Program-made: the position numbers and the translations under genes
Shown here: positions 51,001 through 61,000 of the stretch, piece by piece
How positions within the stretch are numbered: the stretch's first letter is position 1
How the letters are laid out: each line of letters begins with the position of its first letter
From: Solea solea
Lineage: Eukaryota; Chordata; Actinopteri; Pleuronectiformes; Soleidae
Direction of reading: 5' to 3'
Length of the DNA: 64,000 nucleotides
Assembly: GCF_958295425.1 (NCBI RefSeq)
Contig: NC_081142.1
Location: 2,291,896-2,355,895 of the forward strand
Notes under the pieces: generated by a model
Database searches by the model: none
What the model was told of the DNA's origin: nothing
What the model saw: only the letters and a program-made list of their open reading frames with translations

Positions 51001-51988
51001 GCTGCACAGGAGGTAGCCTTCACCAAACTGCAGAATCAAGAGGCTGCTCTTCAAGATTCTCTGGCCAAAATGGCTGCTCTCAGTGAAGGCTTAGCCAAAG
51101 ACAAGGTGGAACTCAACCGTATTCTGCTGCAGGTCCGTAGGTCAACGGTTGTCACGTTTTCACAAACCAGAACATGAGCTAAATCTTTTGTTCCACTCAC
51201 AGACGGAAGGTGAGAAGGCTGTGCTTGACGGACGCAGGCGGGAAGCTGAAGCGGAGCGGGCAGCAGCTCGAGAGGAGACGGCACGGGTGCAGCAGGAGAT
51301 AATGAATCTGCTCACTGAGAGACAAGACCTGGAAAGCTCCCACAGCCACTTACAGATTCTCTGCCAGAAGCTTGAGGCCGAGCTGAGGCTGCTGCAGAGG
51401 GAGAAAGCTCAGGCCCTGGAGCAGCACTCTCAGGTCAGAGACCCCCAACTATTCTCACACTCCAACCTCCAGCCTTCCAGCTCCCACCACCTGGGAGAGT
51501 TTTTGTTATTAATAGCTTTCAGCAGGTTCATGGGTTTTTTTTTGTCACGTTAATATGTGTTGGAGATATTCACACATCTGCCACGTTTTTTCCTCTCTAA
51601 TGGGATATAGAGAGTAGTTTATGTACTTTATGAGAAACCTGGGACATAACAAGCAAGGGATCCACATGAACAAATGTGAACTGGGTAAGATAAATAGATA
51701 GGCACATAATATTCAGTTGGGGTTTCGTGAACGAGCCAATAAATTAACACCTAAAGAATTCCCATTCTCCTCTCAGCAGATCCAGATCTCTCTGTGTCGT
51801 CCCCTGAAGAATGAAAAGAATCCTCTCCTGTTTTATTTCTTGTTGTGAATGTGAAACGAGGATACTCACTTTGAGCTCAGCTTGACTCTAACAAACCTAA
51901 ACAATTTGACAAATTCCATCCAAATATTTTTAGCTGGCTTATCTGTGAAAATAAATCAGCCATGTATAAAACAAGTCTTTTCAGTGAG

Positions 51989-52020
<32 letters not shown>

Positions 52021-55000
52021 CCAGCTTGTGTCACATTCATAACATTGGTTTAACTCACCCACTTTAGCATTTACCTGAGGAGAAGCTGAAATACATTATG
52101 TGCTAATATTTAATTAGTGTGAGGTTCAAAATCACATCACCATTAAATTTAGCTTCTTAAACTTTCTGTTGCAGTGAAACATAAGAAGTTTCAGGGGCCC
52201 GTTTATGGCTTTAAGGGAACTCAACTCAGTGAGGGCGTCAACTAAAATGCTTCTCAATCACTTTAAGTGGAGTGGCAACAAGCGTTGTGGGACTGCATTA
52301 AGGATCCATTGCTTTGCTTTGTGTTTTGTGACTTTCAAACAAATTTCAAACAAAGGCGCAATCAAAGTCAATCGAATGCCGTTTATGTATTTAGCTGACA
52401 CCCTTTAAAAAGAGCTTTTGGGGAAGGTCCATCTCTCTGTTTTTGTGCTCAAAACAATGTCACACATCACCTCACCATCAATTTAGCACCATTAGCAACT
52501 CTTGCTTCAAAGTTCGTGTTGACAGACGCTGCTCTGCTAAGGGCCAGGTCATACTTTCTGCATTGCGTGTCCACAGAGAGTTGTTTTCAACGTTGTGCAC
52601 ATTTATGCCCACAGTTCCATAACAGATTTCTCACTGCCTTCAACACCAAAATAATTGGGTCGGCGTAAATATTGGAAGCAGAAGGAAGTGTTTCCTCCAA
52701 CCAGTGACTCTGTAAACTTACTATTCAATACACTAAATCTCATTTGTTAAAAAGTTGTGGTTTGTCACCAGTTGTCAGACAAGTTCACAATAAGCCACGA
52801 AATAGTCCCTACATGTAACCCCTCTTGTAAAAGCACTTCTTGTTGTTTTAACACTTCAGGTTTTGAATAAACAGACAAGATTTACTGTGGGAATTTCAAG
52901 CTTTTAAGGTGCTGATAGGCTGACTTAGCTTCTGACAGAGCACAGCTGTTTTCCTGATTCAGGTCTTTTTGCTAAGGTGCATAAATGCCCCAGGCTCTAG
53001 CTCCATATATATATAGATATATATATATATCTATATATATATATATATACACATATATGTGTGTGTGTGTATCTTTCTATATAAATGAATGAGTAAATCT
53101 TTTTTCTCATTTAATCTTTGGAAAAAAGCAAATAATCATAATTCCTAAAATGTCAAACACTTTGCCTTGAATCACCCTGAGAAAAGTGTTTAACATTGAC
53201 CTGCAGAGATCATTGAGATTCAGTGACTTAAATAATGTGCAAAGCTATCGTGTTTTCATTTTAGTATGATTCCCACAGTAAAGTGTCTGGTGCGTTTACT
53301 TCATTTATACAAAGAGGAATCCCATGAGAAGCATCATCTCAGCACCTTCTAACATTCATCTGTTCTTGCAGTTGAATGAAACTCAGCATGCTCCTCACCA
53401 AAATGTACATTTGCCCTCTTTCTACATAATGTGTCACATTGTTTGTCATATTAACTTAAGTAGTGGTTAGAAAAAGACATACTAATCTTATACAGTGTCA
53501 TGACTCACTGTAATGTATGTTTCATAGCAGCAAAAAGAGATTAACATTATGTTAAATATTAGTGCATCAAGTGTTACTCTACCCAGAGACCGTGTATAAA
53601 ATAGACCCAGTCTTCCAGGTTCTTTCTTAAGTGATAAAATATTAGTTGCAAAAATGAACTCAGTTTGATTTGTTTAATTTGTAACGTCAGTAAACGTTTT
53701 CCTGAGGAATTAATGGTCTCAATCAGAGGAAAATGTAAAGGCATGGCACATGTGAGTGGACAACAGTGTGATTGACAGCTGGTATCGTCCACGTTGTTAA
53801 CATGGCACCGACCAAATCACAAATCTACAGGCTTCAAAACAGAAGTTTGGATTTGGAAGTGACATCACGACCGGTTGGCGTTTGGAGTTTGGCTGCTCGT
53901 GCTTGTGCTCTTGAAAGATTGGTCTTCCATAGTTCTGTTTTAAAGTGTGTAACACTATTTTTATAAAAAGGTACAGTGGAATTCATTTAAAGATTAAAGA
54001 GGAACTTTGTAAGTCTGGTTGCTAGACTGCTTTTCCAAATGGAGCGCCCCCTACAGTCTTGGAGTGCATATTTTTACAACATCACCATCCATTGTCTACA
54101 GTTTTATCCTCACTGACGCTCCCCCCTTGCTTCCGCTCTCCATGTTTTCAATGGAGTCGAGGAACATGCCGTTTTGCATGCTTCTGTTTTTCAATTCTAA
54201 AAAAGCTTTTTCTTCTGCTTCTTTTTTGCCAACTCTGTGCTCTGTGCTGTGATGAATGTCTAAAATAACACTGTCGCTGCCTTGATCTAATGGCCCGTAC
54301 CTGTCTAGGGAGTGTGTCTTGTGCCATGAAGCAATGGTCGGTGGCCCTGATCTTGCAAGGCTTGTTTTCCACTAACAGACAGTTAGGGGAGTGGAGATAG
54401 CCCCCAATCGCCCCACAACAAGACATTTAACCATCACAATGACTCCAAAGCTGTTAAATTAGGGTCAAAATCCTGCTTTAAATGTAAATGTACCAGATTG
54501 TAGCCATAAGCTAAGGTCCATCTGTAGTTCCTAGAAAAAGATCATTCACATACACAGTATTATGCATCTCAACAGTACACAGTACAGCCACAGATCGACA
54601 TGAAATAAAAACAACGATGTAAAGCAACAGTGACAATTGCACATTGCCTCATATAGTGCAGCTATTGTTGCACATTCTTGCATGTTTATACGACATTGTC
54701 CATTAATAGATTACAGTCGTACAGTAAATTGCACATGGTGGTTAGGCATGTCCACAGTGCTGGCTTGTTCTCAGCCACATCTTCAGATGTGTTTTGAATG
54801 TTGCAGAGCTGGATCCGTCTCCAACTAAAGGTGATGAACTGTTCCATAATGAACAACAGAGCGTTTTGACTGAAGGCAGTTCGTCTAAAGGGCACTTCAC
54901 AGTCACCTCTCACTGTGGCTCTTGAGGCTCAAGTTGTGGAAACGCAGTTGTAGTAGTACTTGAATCCTGGGCTTGTGACTCGACTTGGACTTGAGCACTG

Positions 55001-58000
55001 ATGACTCAGACTTGGACTCAAGCTGTTGCTTCATCCAGACTCCAAAGTTGAAGAAGAGGACTCTGACTTTTTATTTGTTTTTTTTGTAAAAGGACATATT
55101 CATTTGGTATGTGATATTGCTACATAGTCACTCATTTTCACAGTCTACCGTGTTAAGATTCCTAAAGAGACTTCCTGAAGTGTTTGCTTTGTGGACATTG
55201 ATTTTTACAATGAACTCCAGTTACACTGAAAATAAACAGTTAGTGACAATTTGATGTCTTTTTATCGGAAACTGTTTTTATTTGTACTGTATGTCCGCTC
55301 GAAGCGGAGAACTGGAGTCCATCTTGTAACTGGATCCAGACTCAGCCTTGATAACTTGGATAGTAATGGAAACTTGACTCAGACACTGGGGACTCTAGTG
55401 ATTTGGACTGCACACTCAAAAAATATAGATAGATGTAAATTAAATACAAATTAAATTGAGAATTTTAAAACTAACTTTGTTTTGTTTATATTTGTTTTAT
55501 AACATGTGTTTAATGTATTACATGTGTTATTAAAAACAAGCAGTCCAAAACCCTCATCCTTAGTATTTCCTTTTCATTATCTCTCAGCTCTTTTCTTTTT
55601 TCTTATTTCTTATTTGTAATTAAAAGGGTTTAAAGAAATAAAGGTGCATGTCGTCAGCATGAAAAATTTAAATTTGCACTCTAGGTTTAGTGACTCTGCT
55701 AAAACTTAACGGCTATTACAAAATATAAATGCACATCTAGTGCTTATTAAAAAAAGATTAATTAGGTACTTTTTGGCATCTTGTTTATTAAATTGTGTGT
55801 GTGTGTGTGTACTGATCTCCAGGTCCACAAGCAGATGCATAGTGTGTCAGAGGAGCTGAGTGCGTGCAGGAAGGAGCTTGAGACACAGACCACAGCCCTA
55901 AAGAGAGCTACCCATGACAAGGAGGAGCTGGCCAAGGAAAAGGCTGCTCTGGGTGTCAGGCTAAACTCCGCTGACCGAAAGACCTGTGGTCTCACGCAGG
56001 AGCTGCTTGCACTTAGGTCTGAGTGTATTTTGTGTATATGTGTGTTTGTTTGTGTGGTTTGTGTAGTCCTGAAATTTCCGGGACTAGTTTCAGATATAAA
56101 ACCGTGGTTGGGTTTATGTATGTATCAGTTATGGTTATGGTTAAGAGAGTATGGAATGGATATAAATCAGTCCTGTGTCCTCAAAAGCATCATAAACAAC
56201 CAAGCGTGTGTATATGTGTGTGTTTGTGTAAGTCAGACCAGCTGCCAATGTGTATTTAAGGTCATTTTGATATTTTTTTTGAAAGTAAATTCCACTTTGT
56301 AAAGCTCAGTGAGTCTCATGTAACAAGAGTCTTTAAGTAACATGGTTTTATTTGGAAACTATGCTCATGATGGATCATTGGATTTTATAACCTTCTACAC
56401 CTAGTGGTTCAAAGGCTCTTTTTTCAACGCTCAAACCACTTTACCGCTGTGTTCCAGAGCAGAGAAGGAGTCCCTGGAGACGGCTCTGTTTGAAAGCCAG
56501 GAGCTTGCCTCGTCCCTGGAGGCTGAGAACACCAGGATGGAGGGGGAAAGGCACGGCTTGCTCCTGGCTAACGAGGCCTTGACGCGTGAGTAGTCCCCTC
56601 CTTCAGAGGTCCCACTGTCCTCCATGCCAAGCCCCCTGGCCATGAAGCCTTTCCAACAGCCCACTAGAGATCCATATTTCAGATGTGAGCTCTGCAACAG
56701 CTGTGAGCTCTGATCCTGGGCTGCAGGATCACTGGAGCTGCTTTCTCAGCTGACCAGTGTCCCACTGCTCCACACAAACACATGAATCAGATGAGTGGTG
56801 TTAAGCTAACATATTCCACGGACAGCCATGCATTAGTATCCCCTATAAATAATAAATAACCCCCCCCCCCCCCCCCCCCCAAATAAAATCTTGCTTGTCT
56901 TCCCTTCACTTTAGCAAATGTATGAGAATTTGGTCGTGGGTTTATTTGTCTGTCCAGGTGATGCTGCTCGCATGCGGGTAGATGCTGAACACCAGTTGAC
57001 ACAAGCTGCACAAGAGCGGAGCAAACTGGAGGAAAAGCTGTCTCAGGTGGAGAGGCAGGCCCAGCTGAGCCTGAACAACAAAGAGCAGATTCACAGAGAG
57101 CAACAGGAAGCCGAACGCCAAAGAAATGTACACTACTGCGTTACTCTGACGTAATCATTAGAGATGCTTAATTTTCTATTAACTAATGAGCGAGTGTGTG
57201 TGTGTGTTTGGTGGTTGCTAGGAGCAGCAGTGTGCAGAGCTGAAGGTTCAGAGGGAGCAGGCTGAAGAGCAGCTGTGGAGACAGTGTGAGGAGCTGCGTG
57301 TGCGCAGTCAGCAGGAGCTGCAGCAGGTGCAACAGGAGCAGTCCAGGCTGCAGCAGGAGTTCAACCAAAGCCTCCTGCAGGCTGAGAGTGAAAAGCAGCA
57401 GGTGTGTGTGTGTCGTGACCTCCATCTGTCCGTTATGTTTTTAAGCCTCCATGCATGGAAGTGAGCCAGAGGCTGGAGTTGATATGTTTTTGGGTCGTTG
57501 TAAACAAGATATCTCCTCCCACATTCAGTTCAACTCTCTGATGAAGGTCAGTGCAGAATTTAAAGTTAAATCTTACCATTTTATATCTTTAGCATCTGCC
57601 GTCCAAGAACAACATTTACACCCAAACAAATCAGTGCACATCATTTAGGATGTACGTTTAATAAATAGATAAAAACAAGTCAGTTGGACCATCAGGAGTG
57701 AGTGCTGAGCAGAGCAGCTGTCTTTGTAATTTGTTTTTAAAGGTTTTTTATAAGAGCTGCAGCTCCTCACTTCCGTGTACTCTTAAACATTACATTTTAA
57801 GTAAACTTTTTGAATGAAAACAAGTGCATTTTGAGCGATGGGAAAATAGTGTAGACTGAAAATGCATTGGTCAGCAGAAGAATGAAATTAAGATGAATTG
57901 TTTTCAAATGACCATCGCAAGCATGTGCTGCCAGGATCCTTATACAAGTCACGTGTATCTCTCACCTATTGAAGCATGATAGCATCTGCTAATTAATTAA

Positions 58001-61000
58001 TTTAAAAATGATTATTCTTTTTTTTATTATTAATTAAGTTAAACCACACATTTCAGAGAGAGGAGTGACGAACAACCCCAAGATAAACCAGTAGTTTCTG
58101 ACTTTTACGAGTGGCAGCCACATATAATCAAGGTACCTAATTTCTTCACCTAATTTCATGTCATTATATTATTGGGAGATTTACCCCATAATATACAGTA
58201 TAGGGAGTTCATTCATTCATTTATACACCATGTGAGGGTCACAGTGGGCTGAAGCTTATCCCAGCTGACATGTAGAGAAAGGCAGGTAAACCCTGGACAG
58301 GTCACCAGTCCATCGCTTACACCCACGGTCAATTTATAGTATTTATAATCCCAGATGGGAGTCGTTTCACATAATCTCTATTTTCTCTATTTAAAAGAGA
58401 GATATTTTTCAGCTGTGTATACATTAACTGATGTACGTTGTTATAAACAGGCTTTGTCCCAGAAGGAGGCCGAGAAGGCCGCTCTCACTGAGAAGCTAAC
58501 TTCCCTGCAGCACGACTTGGCCGCAGCAGATATGGAGCTGGAACACACGAAGAGGAAGGCACTCAGCACACATGAGCAGGATAAGGTACAATATAACACA
58601 GTTAAGTGAGCTCCGGTTAATGTTCTTCACGTTCTTCAAATCAATTGTTTATTTTGTGTACCTCTGTGTTCTAGAATGCAATGGCTGCCCTTCAGTCTGA
58701 GCTGCAGGACTTACGGACTCAGTTTGAAGAATCTTTGAACTCCCATGAAAGTACAAAGAAGAGTCTGACGGAGCAGGTCAAAGAGCTGAACCAACACAGA
58801 GAACATGCACAGAAGGAGGTGAGAATAATGGAAAAACAGTGGGCAACTATAAGTATTTCCATTTGGCAGAAATGGTATAAAAATAATTATACTCACTATT
58901 CACTACATCAGGAGCAGGTTGTCATGTATTTAATGAACAAACGAACCAGCTTTTCAGTTTTAATGCTAACTGAAGGTTGCAAATGTTCTCCTACATGTTT
59001 GAAAGTGAGGGACATGCAGCTTCAACATCCTTCACACTGTGCCTTTAATGTTTGATGAGATGATCTGCATACTTATACTGCAGCAGGTGGTTGTTTGAGT
59101 TACTGTTGCGTATCATGTTGAGCCAGTCTGGTCATTCTCCTCCGATCAACAAGCCATTGTCTCCTACAGAACTTTATTCAGACCATTCACACCAAATCCC
59201 TGTAGATCAGATATTTCTGAAATTCACCAAAAACCATATCATGTTAATAATCACTTAAATTGGCATTGAGTTTCTGCCATGTGATTGGCTGAAAAGACAT
59301 TTTGCTCTAACAAGCACTTGAACAGATGTACCTAATAATGTGGATGAGTGTGTGGTGTCAGATCTTGATTTTGAGGAACACAAAACAAACCATAGATTGT
59401 ATCAGGTGGGTCTGAGAATATAGATAGCGGGCTTTGTTTGTACAGTTGGATCCCTGACACGGATAAGAAATGACAGGATTGTTTGGACTGGCAAAAGATG
59501 GGATCTGCTTCAAGTGTAAGGGGGAGTTAGTACCAGGGTGAAGGAGAGCCATTCACCACAGGCTACTGTTGATACAAGCTGGTGCCACAGAGCTTTACTA
59601 GCATCATGGTGCCATCAGGCGCACAGACTGCAAAGTAGAAGTGGTGACCACTCTTATGATGCTTGCCCAGCTCTTTCTGTCTCGTTCACTGGAGGAATAA
59701 TTTATCCACTGGGCTTAATATAAACATAACAGTGCAATTAGACTATAATTTTGGCTTTGTGACATCTCCTCTCTGAGCCAAATGAGAGCAGTAAATCTCT
59801 ACTGCTGGGTTTGCTTGAAGTCAGGATTTTAGGCACAAGGTTGCTGCGCGCTTCAGTGAAATAACAAGCTCACAATCACCTCATTAAGATGTAACTGCTG
59901 AGCTGTGAGGGCCTCATCGTGCCTTGATTTAATAGCCTGGGTTTCTTGGAAACGTCAATAGTTTATCTGCGTGGGACGTTTTGGTTTCAGTAAAAACTCC
60001 AAAAATGATGATCATCCTGTCTTTGCACCGTCTCTCTCGTCTTGTCAAAGTTTAGTGAATGCGGTTGTGGAGCCGGAACACAGGGGTTTTGAGGTTTGGA
60101 CATCCCACCCCGGCACCATATATCGAGCCAGGCTTCAGTGACGCTGTCGTATTTGGCTGCCACCCAGACTCATTTCCTTGTTTGATTATTTTCAGTAATA
60201 AAATCTTGGGATTCTCATGTTAAACAGTGACAAATGGAGAACAAGAGTTTGCTGCTGGATGAGGAAAGAATTATAGACCTGGTTAAAGACATCGGGCTCT
60301 GGTTGTGATTGACTCGTGAGGTGAGCCCAGTCATGTGCTCTGAATGACGGACGACGGCCCACAGAGACACACACACACAGAGGTGTGTGTGTCAACTGCT
60401 GCCTTAAAACCGAGTTTATCTTTTTCATCTTAAATTGGTGGTCAAGCATTACATGATTTTTAATACATTTCCTTCCAGTACACTTTAAAAACTGTATAAC
60501 TTAGGTGGAATGTCCTAAAATTGTCATGATAATGTCAGAACTTCATGGACTTTGTGGCAGCCACTGGTCCACTGATGCAGCCTCACATGGGGATTTGTCC
60601 CGGTTTGCCCGGTGTCCACTCAGGCCCTGGCAGAGCAGGAACGACACAGCCCCTGGTACCATAATACATTGAGTTAACCCCTTGTGTAAATAAGCCAGTA
60701 GGGGAGTGTTTATTTTCTTCCTTGCAGCGGTGAGAACCTGGCTCTACTGGGACTCCACGTCCCCGTCTCCCATCCATTGCTGCCCTCATATTCTTGGCCC
60801 TTCTCCTTCACTTTAGCCCCCCCAAAATCTGATAAAATAAAGTATAAATGGCCAGATCAGCACTGGCTTGTTTTTTCTCACATTAGAGTTTATGAGAAAG
60901 AACCATCTTGTGTGGCCTCTGATCAGAACACTCCTCCTCATCCTGGTCCTCATCCTCCCTCCTCCACTCCCACCCTTCCACCACCTCCTGAGTAGGGGGG

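Larger units (their letters stand above)
51434..55822. other. crocc2: crocc2 intron 17, 4.4 kb
   Basis: (CA)n at 51991-52019, (TA)n at 53004-53070, a TTAA-type element copy at 54190-54481 and a (GT)n just before exon 18. Otherwise AT-rich and non-coding. Confidence 0.5.

Noticed and set aside
53004..53070. TATA-rich stretch as a promoter
   Set aside because: Plain (TA)n microsatellite in the middle of an intron.
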